Below, piece by piece: positions 18,089 to 27,062 of a DNA stretch of 64,000 bases. A model generated the notes under the pieces. The model had not been told where the DNA came from, made no database searches, and worked only from the letters and a program-made list of their open reading frames with translations. Within the stretch, counting starts at the first letter, position 1; every line of letters starts with the position of its first letter. The translations under genes were made by a program, and so were the position numbers. Source of the DNA: Paracoccus rhizosphaerae (GTDB taxonomy: Bacteria; Pseudomonadota; Alphaproteobacteria; Rhodobacterales; Rhodobacteraceae); the NCBI RefSeq assembly GCF_026162645.1, contig NZ_JAOTBE010000007.1, positions 28,133 through 92,132 on the forward strand. Direction: 5' to 3'.

Positions 18089-19099
18089 ATGTCGAACCAG
18101 ATCGGGCTCAGCCAGCGGCAGAAGGCCGCCGTCATCGTGCGGCTTCTGCTGGACGATGACGAGGTGTCGGGCCTCGACCGGCTGACCGCTGACGACCAGA
18201 CGCTGCTGGCGCAGGAAATGGTTGGGATGCAGCTGGTCGACCGCCACACCCGCGACGCCGTCATCACGGAGTTCTGCGACAGCCTCGAATCCGTCGGCGT
18301 CACCTTTCCGGGGGGTCTGGACGGGACGCTGGCAATGCTGGGCACGCGGCTGTCGGACGACAGCAGCGACCGCCTGCAGCGCGCCGCAGCCATCGCGGGC
18401 AAATCCGACCCCTGGGTACGCCTCTGCAAGCTGCCCAAGGATTCGCTGATCGCGCTCGCCACATCCGAATCGATCGAGCTTGTGGCGCTGATGCTGTCGA
18501 AGCTTCCGGTCGAGGCGGCGTCCGCCACCTTCATGGGCCTGTCCCGTGACCGCGCCCGTGCCGTCGCCCAGGCGATGTCGATGACCTCGGGCGTGACGCC
18601 CGAGGCGCTGCGCCGCGTGGGCCTGGTCCTGCTGCAGGCGGCCGAGGCACTGCCCAAGCCCGCGATCCCGACCCCCGCCACCGACCGCATGGGGGCGATC
18701 CTGAATTTCGCCACCGCCGATCTGCGGGACGAGGTGCTGGGCGCCCTGGACGAACGCGACGTGGACTTCGCTGACGGCGTCCGTCGGGCAATCTTCATCT
18801 TCGCGCATATCCCCGACCGGATCGAGCCGCGCGACGTCCCCCGGATCGTGCGCGAACTGGACCAGCCGGTCCTCGTCCGCGCGCTGTCGGGAACTGCCGA
18901 AGCCGACGTCGCCGCCGCCGACTTCATCCTGTCGAACCTGTCGCAACGCATGGCAGACGGCCTTCGCGAGGAACGCGAGGCGCTTGGCAGGCTGCGCCCC
19001 AAGGACGTCGACGAGGCGATGACAGAGGTCGTCAGCGCCATCCGCCGGCTGGAGGAGACGAGCCAGCTGACCTTGCGCCTGCCGCAGGACGACGAATAG
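18089..19099 (+). CDS. FliG-like flagellar motor switch homologue, orphan
   Basis: 336 residues, the usual length of FliG (about 330-340). LSQRQKAAVIVRLLLDDD matches the FliG N-terminal start (LTGxQKAAxLL), and the last ~110 residues follow the FliG middle/C-terminal pattern: FIFAHIPDRIEPRDVPRIVR, ALSGTAEAD, FILSNLSQRMADGLREE, then LRPKDVDEAMTEVVSAIRRL. FliG is the rotor ring protein that meets the MotA stator. No flagellar gene is near, and the neighbours are purB and gap. The acidic pair of the torque helix appears to read Glu-Pro here, so torque function is doubtful. It may be a domesticated rotor-type scaffold. Confidence 0.78.
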   Translation: MSNQIGLSQRQKAAVIVRLLLDDDEVSGLDRLTADDQTLLAQEMVGMQLVDRHTRDAVITEFCDSLESVGVTFPGGLDGTLAMLGTRLSDDSSDRLQRAAAIAGKSDPWVRLCKLPKDSLIALATSESIELVALMLSKLPVEAASATFMGLSRDRARAVAQAMSMTSGVTPEALRRVGLVLLQAAEALPKPAIPTPATDRMGAILNFATADLRDEVLGALDERDVDFADGVRRAIFIFAHIPDRIEPRDVPRIVRELDQPVLVRALSGTAEADVAAADFILSNLSQRMADGLREEREALGRLRPKDVDEAMTEVVSAIRRLEETSQLTLRLPQDDE

Positions 19100-19152
19100 G
19101 TCGCTTGCCCCTGCACGCCCGCGCAGGATAGACCCGCCGGCGGAGGCCCCCG

Positions 19153-19296
19153 ATGACGAACCAGATCGCGATCGCCCTGTTCCTGCTGATCTGCGCGGTC
19201 TTCGCCGCCGACCAGATCTGGTTTGGCGGAACGCTGCCGCTGACGGCGGCGCGGGGGCTGGACGACTTCATCGAATACCTGGCCTTCTGGCGCTGA
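19153..19296 (+). CDS. 47-residue membrane protein upstream of gap
   Basis: A short gene with ATG 19153 preceded by GGAGGCCCCCG. The product has one N-terminal membrane helix (IAIALFLLICAVFAA) and a soluble end closing with DFIEYLAFWR. I recall short proteins of this shape and ending beside gap in other Rhodobacteraceae; if correct, conservation argues that it is real. The function is unknown. It lies 93 bases before gap and 54 bases after the FliG-like gene. Confidence 0.65.
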   Translation: MTNQIAIALFLLICAVFAADQIWFGGTLPLTAARGLDDFIEYLAFWR

Positions 19297-19388
19297 AGCC
19301 GTTAGCGGCCATCATCCAGACGGCGTTTGCATCGCCCCGGAGGGCAGGCTAGAGGATGGCAACCGTCACCTGCACACGAGGGATACCC

Positions 19389-20390
<1,002 letters not shown>

Positions 20391-20408
20391 CCCCCCCACA
20401 AGGCATCG

Positions 20409-20438
20409 AAGCGGCGGGCGTCCTCCCGCCGCTTTTTT
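20409..20438 (+). terminator. Rho-independent terminator of gap
   Basis: 10-bp stem AAGCGGCGGG / CCCGCCGCTT with a 6-base loop and a run of six T starting at the end of the stem. Confidence 0.92.
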
Positions 20439-20558
20439 CATGCGCGGCCGGGTGCGGCCGGTCCCGCCCGCCGTCAGGCGGGCAGCCCCCGCGATGCAAA
20501 AACCGGTCCAGAATGCTCCGCTCTGCCGCAGCGCATCCCGCCCCGGGGGCTGCTGCTC

Positions 20559-21301
20559 TCACTCGGCATAGATCATGCGGACGCTCATCCCGCCATCGAT
20601 GACAAAGCGCTGTCCCGTGACAAACCCGGCCTCGTCTGATGCAAGCCACGCCACCAGCCCTGCCACGTCCTCAGGCCGCCCAACCCGTCCCACGGGATGC
20701 TGATTTCGATCAGCATCGGAGTGCTCGACATCCTGCCGCTTCGACCGCTTCTCCCAGGGGCGGTTTCGATCCATCCCGGCAGGATCGTGTTGACCCTGAT
20801 CTCGGGGCCAAGGCTGACCGCCAAGGCATGCGTCAACGCCACCAGCGCCCCCTTGGCTGCGGCATAGGCCTCGGTTTCAGGCTCGGACTGAAGGGCCCTG
20901 GTGGATGCCATCGTCACGATGCTGCCCCCTCCCGCCCGCAGCAGCGGGACCGCCGCGCGGATGCACAGGAACGCGCCCGTCACGTGGCTGTCCTGCCAAC
21001 GGCGCCATCCCTCCAGAGACAGCTCCTCGATGGGGCCACTGACCGGATCGGCGACTCCGGCGTTGGACACCAACAGATCCAGTGGTGAATCCCCTAGCCA
21101 ATCACGCACCGAGGCAAACGCCGCCGAGACATCGTTCTCGTTCCCCACGTCCACATGCAGGGCAAGTATGTCGTCGTCCACTTCGCCCAGCGCCTCGTCG
21201 TCCAGATCGAAGACTGCGACGCGCCACCCGTCCGCCCTCAGGCGCATGGCCGTCGCCTTGCCAATGCCCTGCGCACCGCCGGTCACGATTGCCGTCTTCA
21301 T
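20559..21301 (-). pseudogene. SDR-family oxidoreductase with a single-base frameshift
   Basis: The gene reads well as a short-chain dehydrogenase but in two frames. The N-terminal part has the NAD(P) motif TGGAQGIGKA, LVSNAG and the active-site region with SIVTMAS and YAAAKGAL. After [12 protein letters not shown] the frame is lost. The expected end ([19 protein letters not shown], then [14 protein letters not shown]) continues one frame over. Adding one C to the C run at 20757-20760 (G on the + strand) restores a ~247-residue protein. It is thus a recent 1-base deletion, a sequencing error or a phase-variable tract. The reaction is unknown. ATG 21301; nearest neighbours are gap and pyrC. Confidence 0.82.
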
Positions 21302-21364
21302 CTTCAGCCGCCTTTCGATCGTTTTGTTCGCACGGACAACCGACAGCGATGACGAGCGTTCCAG

Positions 21365-21676
21365 CTAGCGTTTCAAGGACAGCCTGCGGGAATTGGCGCG
21401 CGTCCGCCGGCCGTAGGGGCGCAGGCCCGCCGACAGCAACCGCTCGGTGCTGTGACCCCGCATCCCGGCCTGCGCCATCGCGAACAGCGACTCGGACACG
21501 GCTGCCTGTTTTTCCGCCACCATGCGGAACGGCTCTCCGGGGGCCTGGGCCATCAGGCCCATCATCCCCGCCATGCGCAGGCCGATGACCATGTTGGCCT
21601 CGATCGCCATGCGCGCGAACTGCGTGGCCAGGCGCATCTGCGCTGCGGGAAGAAACATCGGCATCATCGGCTTCAT
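21365..21676 (-). CDS. Small helical protein of the Rhodobacteraceae 'antifreeze protein' type
   Basis: 103 residues. ATG 21676 has GAGGAGGGACGCTGAG upstream. The protein is Ala/Met-rich and helical (RMAIEANMVIGLRMAGMMGL), then MVAEKQAAVSESLFAMAQAG, ending in a basic tail RRTRANSRRLSLKR. Similar short proteins from this family are often labelled 'antifreeze protein' by automatic annotation, which is not a trustworthy function. The helical, phasin-like build suggests binding to a hydrophobic surface, but I have no direct evidence. It diverges from pyrC and follows the SDR gene on the same strand. Confidence 0.6.
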   Translation of the reverse strand: MKPMMPMFLPAAQMRLATQFARMAIEANMVIGLRMAGMMGLMAQAPGEPFRMVAEKQAAVSESLFAMAQAGMRGHSTERLLSAGLRPYGRRTRANSRRLSLKR

Positions 21677-21830
21677 CTCAGCGTCCCTCCTCGGTGCCGC
21701 CTGTCTGCGGCCCGGCCGTGTCAGCTTGCTTGCTGCGGCGCAGCGATACAACGGCGGCTTTCGATCATGGTTCCCGAAACTTTGACGGCGCCGCTTGGCA
21801 AGGCGGCCTGCCGTGGATAGAGGCATGGCC

Positions 21831-22874
21831 ATGACACAGACGCTGACCCTTCGCCGTCCGGACGACTGGCACCTGCACCTGCGCGACGGCGCGATGCTGG
21901 CTGCCGTGGCGCCGCATTCCGCGCAATTCGGCCGCGCGATCATCATGCCCAATCTGGTGCCGCCGGTCACGACCGGCGCCCAGGCCGCCGCCTATCGCGA
22001 CCGCATCCGCGCAGCCCTGCCCGCTGGCGCCGCGCTCGACCCGCAGATGACGCTTTACCTGACCGACACGACGGACGCCGCCGACGTGGTGCAGGCCTTC
22101 CGCGACGGGATCATCCGCGCAGTCAAGCTCTATCCGGCGGGGGCCACGACCAACAGCGCCTCGGGCGTGACCGATTTCCCCCGCGTCCAGCCGGTGCTGG
22201 AGGCGATGGCCGAGGCTGGCGTGACCCTCTGCGTCCACGGAGAGGTGACCGATCCCACAGTCGACATCTTCGACCGGGAAGCTGTCTTCATCGACCGTGT
22301 GCTGGACCCGCTGCGCCGCCGCACGCCGGGCCTGCGCGTGGTGATGGAGCATATCACCACCAGCGACGGCGTCGCCTATGCCCGCGCCGGCGGGGACGAC
22401 CTGGCCGCCACCATCACGACGCATCACCTGGTCATCAACCGCAACGCGATCCTGGCTGGCGGCATCAGGCCGCACTATTACTGCCTGCCGGTCGCCAAGC
22501 GCGAATCCCACCGCCTGGCCCTGCGCGAGGCCGCGAGTTCGGGCGATGCGCGGTTCTTCCTGGGCACCGACAGCGCGCCGCATCCGGATGCGGCCAAGCT
22601 GCAGCCCTGCGGCTGCGCCGGTTGCTTCACTGCCCCGAACACCATGTCGATCCTGGCCCAAGTGTTCGAAGACGAAGGCGCCCTGGACCGGCTGGAAGGG
22701 TTCACCGCGCTGCACGGTGCGGCCTTCTATCGCCTGCCAGCGAACGAGGATCGCATCACCCTGACCCGCCGCGACGCGCCGGCCGCATATCCCGCGCAGA
22801 TCGCAGCCGGGTCCGAGGTCGTGACAGTCTTCGACCCCGGCTTCCCGCTCTATTGGCACCTGGAGGACAAATGA
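21831..22874 (+). CDS. pyrC: Dihydroorotase (E. coli PyrC type)
   Basis: 347 residues, the length of the short class II dihydroorotase. It closes carbamoyl-aspartate to dihydroorotate. Metal ligands are the HLHLRDG motif near the N-terminus, the carbamylated Lys in [15 protein letters not shown], then VCVHGE-like LCVHGEV, MEHITT, and the catalytic Asp in [10 protein letters not shown]. Of the ATGs at 21825 and 21831 I prefer 21831, which is better spaced from AGAGG. pyrE overlaps its stop by 4 bases (ATGA). Confidence 0.95.
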   Translation: MTQTLTLRRPDDWHLHLRDGAMLAAVAPHSAQFGRAIIMPNLVPPVTTGAQAAAYRDRIRAALPAGAALDPQMTLYLTDTTDAADVVQAFRDGIIRAVKLYPAGATTNSASGVTDFPRVQPVLEAMAEAGVTLCVHGEVTDPTVDIFDREAVFIDRVLDPLRRRTPGLRVVMEHITTSDGVAYARAGGDDLAATITTHHLVINRNAILAGGIRPHYYCLPVAKRESHRLALREAASSGDARFFLGTDSAPHPDAAKLQPCGCAGCFTAPNTMSILAQVFEDEGALDRLEGFTALHGAAFYRLPANEDRITLTRRDAPAAYPAQIAAGSEVVTVFDPGFPLYWHLEDK

Positions 22875-23542
22875 ACCTGACCTTCCCCGCACGCGAGGAG
22901 ATCGCCCGCCTGACCGCCCGGATGCTGCTGGAGATCAAGGCCGTCGATTTCAACGCGGCGCAGCCCTTCACCTATGCTTCCGGCCTCAAGGGGCCGACCT
23001 ATGTCGACTGCCGCCGCATCATCAGCTTTCCACGCGTCCGCACCACGCTGATGGACTTCATGGCCGCGACCGTCATGCGCGACGCGGGCTTCGAGGCCTT
23101 CGACAACGTGGCGGGCGGCGAGACGGCAGGCATCCCCTTCGGCGCGCTGGTGGCCGAGCGCTTGGGCCTGCCGATGACCTATGTGCGGAAAAAGCCCAAG
23201 GGCTATGGCCGCAACGCCCGTATCGAGGGCGTGATGACCGAGGGCCAGCGGGTGCTGCTGGTCGAGGATCTGACCACCGACGGCGGCAGCAAGCTGTCCT
23301 TCGTGGACGCGATCCGCGAAACAGGCGCCACCTGCGCCCATACCGCGGTGATCTTCTACTATGGCATCTTTCCCGAGACGACGCAGCGGCTGGCCGATCA
23401 CGGCGTGACGCTGCACCACCTCTGCACCTGGTGGGATGTCCTGGCCGAGGCCCGCGCCCAAGCCGCCTTCGACGACACCACCCTGGCCGAGGTCGAGGCC
23501 TTCCTGACCGACCCCCGCGCCTGGCAGGCCGCCAATCCCTGA
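22871..23542 (+). CDS. pyrE: Orotate phosphoribosyltransferase
   Basis: 223 residues. It joins orotate and PRPP to give OMP. The PRPP loop is [14 protein letters not shown], and the flexible catalytic loop is [17 protein letters not shown]. The start overlaps pyrC by ATGA, implying coupled translation of two consecutive-pathway enzymes (PyrC, then dihydroorotate dehydrogenase elsewhere, then PyrE). No attenuator is evident. Confidence 0.95.
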   Translation: MNLTFPAREEIARLTARMLLEIKAVDFNAAQPFTYASGLKGPTYVDCRRIISFPRVRTTLMDFMAATVMRDAGFEAFDNVAGGETAGIPFGALVAERLGLPMTYVRKKPKGYGRNARIEGVMTEGQRVLLVEDLTTDGGSKLSFVDAIRETGATCAHTAVIFYYGIFPETTQRLADHGVTLHHLCTWWDVLAEARAQAAFDDTTLAEVEAFLTDPRAWQAANP

Positions 23543-23727
23543 CGCCTGCTTTCGGCACGGCGGACAGGGACAGGACGTCAGGGCTGATCCTCCCCGGTTG
23601 CGGGAGAAGTGCAGGCGTCGCAGATGTAGGGCCGGGTTTTCGTACAGCTTTATGGGACAGGCTCAAGGATTACCGGGCGCCAAGACCAAAGCCGTGAGTC
23701 TTCGGTCGGTCAGCCTGCAGCGGCATC

Positions 23728-23748
23728 TTATCCACAGGCTGTCCACAG
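23728..23748 (+). promoter_or_regulatory. DnaA box and a second near-match upstream of dnaB
   Basis: TTATCCACA (23728-23736) is the perfect DnaA consensus; a second imperfect copy TGTCCACAG follows at 23740-23748. They lie about 90 bases before the dnaB start in a 292-bp gap after pyrE. I see no gene in that gap. Confidence 0.65.
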
Positions 23749-23779
23749 CTTGATGCACCGAAATCTGGGGGCGGGCAAT

Positions 23780-23807
23780 TTTCACGCCTGCCCCTTTCCT
23801 TTATGCT
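23780..23807 (+). promoter_or_regulatory. Candidate dnaB promoter
   Basis: TTTCAC (23780-23785), a 16-base spacer and TATGCT (23802-23807), ending 27 bases before ATG 23835. Weak hexamers; inferred. Confidence 0.4.
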
Positions 23808-23834
23808 GACAACTTGCAGCGAAAGGACAGAACC

Positions 23835-25319
23835 ATGAGCGGATTGCGCGTGATCACCCCCGGCCAGACGGACGGCGAGGACAAGCCCGCCATCCCCTTC
23901 TCGCTCGAGGCGGAACAGCAGTTGCTGGGCGCGCTTCTGACCAACAACGACGTGTTCGACCGGGTCAGCCAGATCATCAAGTCGGATCACTTCTATCACC
24001 CGGTCCACGCCCGCATCTTCGACATCTGCGCCGAGCGTATCCGCAAGAACGCGCTGGCCAGCCCGGTCACCATCAAGGCCTTCCTGGAACATGACGAAGG
24101 GCTGAAGGAGCTGGGCGGCCCGGCCTATCTGGCCCGCATGGCGGCGGCCGCGATCAGCGCCTATGCCGCGCGCGACTATGCGCAGATGATTCGGGAATTT
24201 GCGCTGCGGCGCGAGCTGATGCAGCTGGGTCAGGACATCTCCTCGCGAGCGGCCACGGTCGAGGTCGGCGACGATGCCGAGGAACAGATCAAGGCCGCAG
24301 AACAGACGCTGTATAAGCTGGGCGAGGCCGGCGTGGCCGAGCGTGGCTTCCAGAGCTTCCTCAAGGCGGTCACCGGAGCCGTGCAGGTCGCGAACGCCGC
24401 CTATCAGCGCGACGGCAAGCTGTCGGGCATCTCGACCGGGCTGATCGACCTTGATGCCAAGATGGGCGGGCTGAACAACTCGGACCTGATCATCCTGGCC
24501 GGCCGTCCCTCGATGGGGAAGACCTCACTGGCGACCAACATCGCCTTCAACATTGCCCGCGCGCACAAGCTGGGCGAGAAACCCGATGGCACGCAGGGCA
24601 GCGTCGAGGGCGGCGTCGTGGGCTTCTTCAGCCTCGAGATGTCGGCCGAACAGCTGGCCGCCCGGATCCTGTCCGAGGCCGCCGAGGTGCCGTCCGAGCG
24701 CATCCGCTCGGGCAACATGGACGAGGCCGAGTTCCGCCGCTTCGTCGAAGCCGCCCATGCGCTGCAGAACTGCCCACTCTATATCGACGACACGCCGGCG
24801 TTGCCGATCAACCAGCTGGCGGCGCGAGCGCGGAAGCTCAAGCGGACGCACGGGCTCGACGTGCTGATGGTGGACTATCTTCAGCTCCTGAAGGCCGCCA
24901 CCGCCAAGGACAGCCGCGTGAACGAGGTCTCCGAGATCACCCAGGGTCTCAAGGCCGTCGCGAAAGAGCTGAACATACCGGTCATCGCGCTCTCGCAGCT
25001 TAGCCGCCAGGTCGAGAACCGAGAGGACAAGCGACCGCAGCTGTCGGACCTGCGCGAATCCGGCTCGATCGAACAGGACGCCGACATCGTGATGTTCGTC
25101 TTCCGCGAGGAATACTACAAGGAACGCGAAAAGCCGTCCGACAGCGATCTGGATGCGATGGCCAAGTGGCAGCAGGTGATGGAGAGCGTCCACGGCAAGG
25201 CCGAGGTGATCCTGGGCAAGCAGCGCCACGGCCCCATCGGCACGGTCGAGCTGGCCTTCGAAGGCCAGTTCACCCGCTTCGGCAACCTCGCCCGCGACCG
25301 CCAGAGCCAGTGGGACTGA
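23835..25319 (+). CDS. dnaB: Replicative DNA helicase DnaB
   Basis: 494 residues. Hexameric 5'-3' helicase at the replication fork. The N-terminal DnaB domain (about 20-125) starts at IPFSLEAEQQLLGALL. The RecA-like C-terminal domain has Walker A GRPSMGKTS (Lys229), Walker B VLMVDYLQLL, and the loop ALSQLSRQVENR with the arginine-finger region RESGSIEQDADIV. ATG 23835 has GAAAGGACAG upstream; a TTG at 23814 in frame is less likely. It is preceded by a DnaA box. Confidence 0.97.
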   Translation: MSGLRVITPGQTDGEDKPAIPFSLEAEQQLLGALLTNNDVFDRVSQIIKSDHFYHPVHARIFDICAERIRKNALASPVTIKAFLEHDEGLKELGGPAYLARMAAAAISAYAARDYAQMIREFALRRELMQLGQDISSRAATVEVGDDAEEQIKAAEQTLYKLGEAGVAERGFQSFLKAVTGAVQVANAAYQRDGKLSGISTGLIDLDAKMGGLNNSDLIILAGRPSMGKTSLATNIAFNIARAHKLGEKPDGTQGSVEGGVVGFFSLEMSAEQLAARILSEAAEVPSERIRSGNMDEAEFRRFVEAAHALQNCPLYIDDTPALPINQLAARARKLKRTHGLDVLMVDYLQLLKAATAKDSRVNEVSEITQGLKAVAKELNIPVIALSQLSRQVENREDKRPQLSDLRESGSIEQDADIVMFVFREEYYKEREKPSDSDLDAMAKWQQVMESVHGKAEVILGKQRHGPIGTVELAFEGQFTRFGNLARDRQSQWD

Positions 25320-25323
25320 CCGG

Positions 25324-25650
25324 TTGAACCTGCCCGTCCCGCTGGTCACGATCGGCCTGCTTCTGGCGTCGAACGTCTTCATGACGGTCGCGTGGTATGG
25401 GCACCTGAAGTTCAAGGCGGCGCCGCTGATCACCGTGATCCTCGTCAGCTGGGGGATCGCCTTCTTCGAATATGTGCTGCAGGTGCCAGCCAACCGCATC
25501 GGCCACGGGCAATTCAGCGCCGCGCAGCTGAAGACCATTCAGGAGGTGATCAGCCTCTCGGTCTTCGCGATCTTCTCCTGGGTCTACCTGGGCGAAAAGA
25601 TCGGCTGGCAGCACGGCGTCGGCTTCTCGCTGATCTGCCTCGGCGCCTAG
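25324..25650 (+). CDS. DMT/DUF486 family membrane protein, C-terminus cut by an in-frame TAG
   Basis: 108 residues from TTG 25324, with four membrane helices (VTIGLLLASNVFMTVAWYGH, LITVILVSWGIAFFEYVLQ, VISLSVFAIFSWVYLGE, GVGFSLICLGA). This is the DUF486 pattern, a short relative of drug/metabolite transporters. The frame stops at TAG after CLGA, but the next codons read FIFHDFG and then TGA, the usual DUF486 ending. One base change (for example TAC to TAG) explains this. Losing about 8 residues may or may not matter. It starts 5 bases after dnaB without a clear ribosome-binding site. Confidence 0.75.
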   Translation: MNLPVPLVTIGLLLASNVFMTVAWYGHLKFKAAPLITVILVSWGIAFFEYVLQVPANRIGHGQFSAAQLKTIQEVISLSVFAIFSWVYLGEKIGWQHGVGFSLICLGA

Positions 25651-25689
25651 TTCATCTTCCACGACTTCGGCTGAAGCCCCTTACCGTTA

Positions 25690-25730
25690 GGGGGGGTGCG
25701 GGGGGCCGGCCCCCCGCCGCCGCGGGACGC
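25690..25730 (+). repeat. Dispersed GC palindromic repeat, copy B
   Basis: Arms GGGGGGTGCGGGGGGC and GCCCCCCGCC meet head to head, followed by GCCGCGGGACGC and then AA. It shares arms and tail with 8574-8627 (opposite orientation) and 34483-34522. It lies between the DUF486 gene and the MFS gene. Confidence 0.7.
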
Positions 25731-25815
25731 AAACTGACGGTTTCGGACAGGGCGCTCTGGACGGCGGCACCTGGCTCTGCATATCGTGCAATCCCGCGGG
25801 ATCGAAAGGCCGATG

Positions 25816-27003
25816 ATGCGCACGCCCCCTCATCTTCTGACGCTGGTGGCCCTTTCGGGCGTGTCGGCGCTTTCCATGAACGTGTTCCTGCCGTCACTGC
25901 CCGGCATGGCGCGGGAATTCGGGGTAGACTACGCGGTCATGCAGCTATCGGTGTCGGCCTATATCGGCGCCAGTGCGGTCCTGCAGTTGCTCGGCGGCCC
26001 GCTCAGCGACCGCTTCGGTCGCCGTCCCGTGGTGCTGGCGGGGCTGGCAGGCTTCCTGCTGGCCACTGTCGGCACGCTTCTGGCCACGACCGCGGGCGTC
26101 TTCTTGGTCTTCCGGCTTCTGCAGGCGGTCATCACCGTCTGTATGCTGGTGCCCCGCGCCGTCGTCCGGGACCTCTATGACGGCGACCGGGCGGCGTCGA
26201 TGCTGGGCTACGTCACGATGGGCATGGCGGTGGTGCCGATGATGGCCCCGGTCGCCGGCGGCGTTCTGGACGAGCTCTTCGGCTGGCAGGCGAACTTTGC
26301 CGTGATGGGCCTTCTGGGCGTCCTTGTCCTGGTCCTCGCCTTCCGCGACATGGGCGAGACCGTGCGCGGCGGTGGCCTGCCCCTCCGGCGCCAGATGGTG
26401 AACTATCCCATCCTCGCGCGCTCGCACCGGTTCTGGGGTTATTGCCTGGCGGCCACGCTGTCCTCTGGCGCCTTCTTCGCCTATCTCGGCGGTGCGCCAT
26501 TCGTGGGCGAGCGTGTCTTCGGCCTGACGCCGGCGCAGGTCGGCTATTGGTTCGCCGCCCCCTCGATCGGCTATATCCTCGGCAATTTCCTGTCGGCGCG
26601 CTTCTCGGCGCAACTGGGCATGAACCGGATGATCCTCTTCGGCGCAATCATCTGCTTTCTTGCGCTGTCGCTGGCGCTGCTGGCGGATCTCTCGGGGCTG
26701 GTGCGCCCGATCGTCTTCTTCGGCGCCATTGCGACGATGGGCTTGGGCAACGGCATGGTCCTGCCCAACGCCAATGCCGGCATGATGAGCGTGCGCCCCG
26801 AGCTTGCCGGCACCGCGTCGGGGCTGGGCGGCGCGCTGGCCGTGGCGGGCGGCGCGGCGCTGTCGGCGCTGGCCGGTGCGCTTCTTCAGCCGGGCAGTGG
26901 CGCGACGCCGCTTCTGGCCATCATGTGCGCCTCGGCGGCGGGCTCGCTTCTGGCAATTGCCTGGGTCTATCGGCGCGAATCGCAGCTGATCACCGCACAC
27001 TAG
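25816..27003 (+). CDS. Bcr/CflA-type multidrug efflux MFS transporter (second copy)
   Basis: 395 residues with about 12 membrane segments. MNVFLPSLPGMAREF in the first segment and the motif A loop GPLSDRFGRRPV place it in the Bcr/CflA group. ATG 25813 and 25816 are both possible; 25816 is better spaced from GAAAGG. It is clearly distinct from the pump at 6534. The TTTGCAA-type sites of the next gene begin 17 bases after its stop, so it probably has its own transcript. Confidence 0.88.
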   Translation: MRTPPHLLTLVALSGVSALSMNVFLPSLPGMAREFGVDYAVMQLSVSAYIGASAVLQLLGGPLSDRFGRRPVVLAGLAGFLLATVGTLLATTAGVFLVFRLLQAVITVCMLVPRAVVRDLYDGDRAASMLGYVTMGMAVVPMMAPVAGGVLDELFGWQANFAVMGLLGVLVLVLAFRDMGETVRGGGLPLRRQMVNYPILARSHRFWGYCLAATLSSGAFFAYLGGAPFVGERVFGLTPAQVGYWFAAPSIGYILGNFLSARFSAQLGMNRMILFGAIICFLALSLALLADLSGLVRPIVFFGAIATMGLGNGMVLPNANAGMMSVRPELAGTASGLGGALAVAGGAALSALAGALLQPGSGATPLLAIMCASAAGSLLAIAWVYRRESQLITAH

Positions 27004-27020
27004 GTTCTTGCCGCCCCGCC

Positions 27021-27048
27021 TTTGCAACCGCTAAGCCTGATTTGCAAA
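27021..27048 (+). promoter_or_regulatory. Paired TTTGCAA sites, likely operator of the ScfR-type regulator
   Basis: TTTGCAAC (27021-27028) and TTTGCAAA (27041-27048) lie 20 bp apart, centre to centre, 14 bases before the start of the regulator gene. As I recall, PccR of Rhodobacter sphaeroides, a member of this family, binds paired TTTGCAAA sites. Autoregulation is inferred. Confidence 0.6.
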
Positions 27049-27062
27049 GCGGAGGGGACGGG

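Noticed and set aside
20559..21301. Programmed ribosomal frameshift in the SDR gene
   Set aside because: No slippery heptamer with a downstream pseudoknot; a simple 1-base loss is enough.
25639..25674. Selenocysteine/pyrrolysine-style readthrough at the DUF486 TAG
   Set aside because: No insertion element is visible, and such decoding is not expected in this lineage; a point mutation is simpler.
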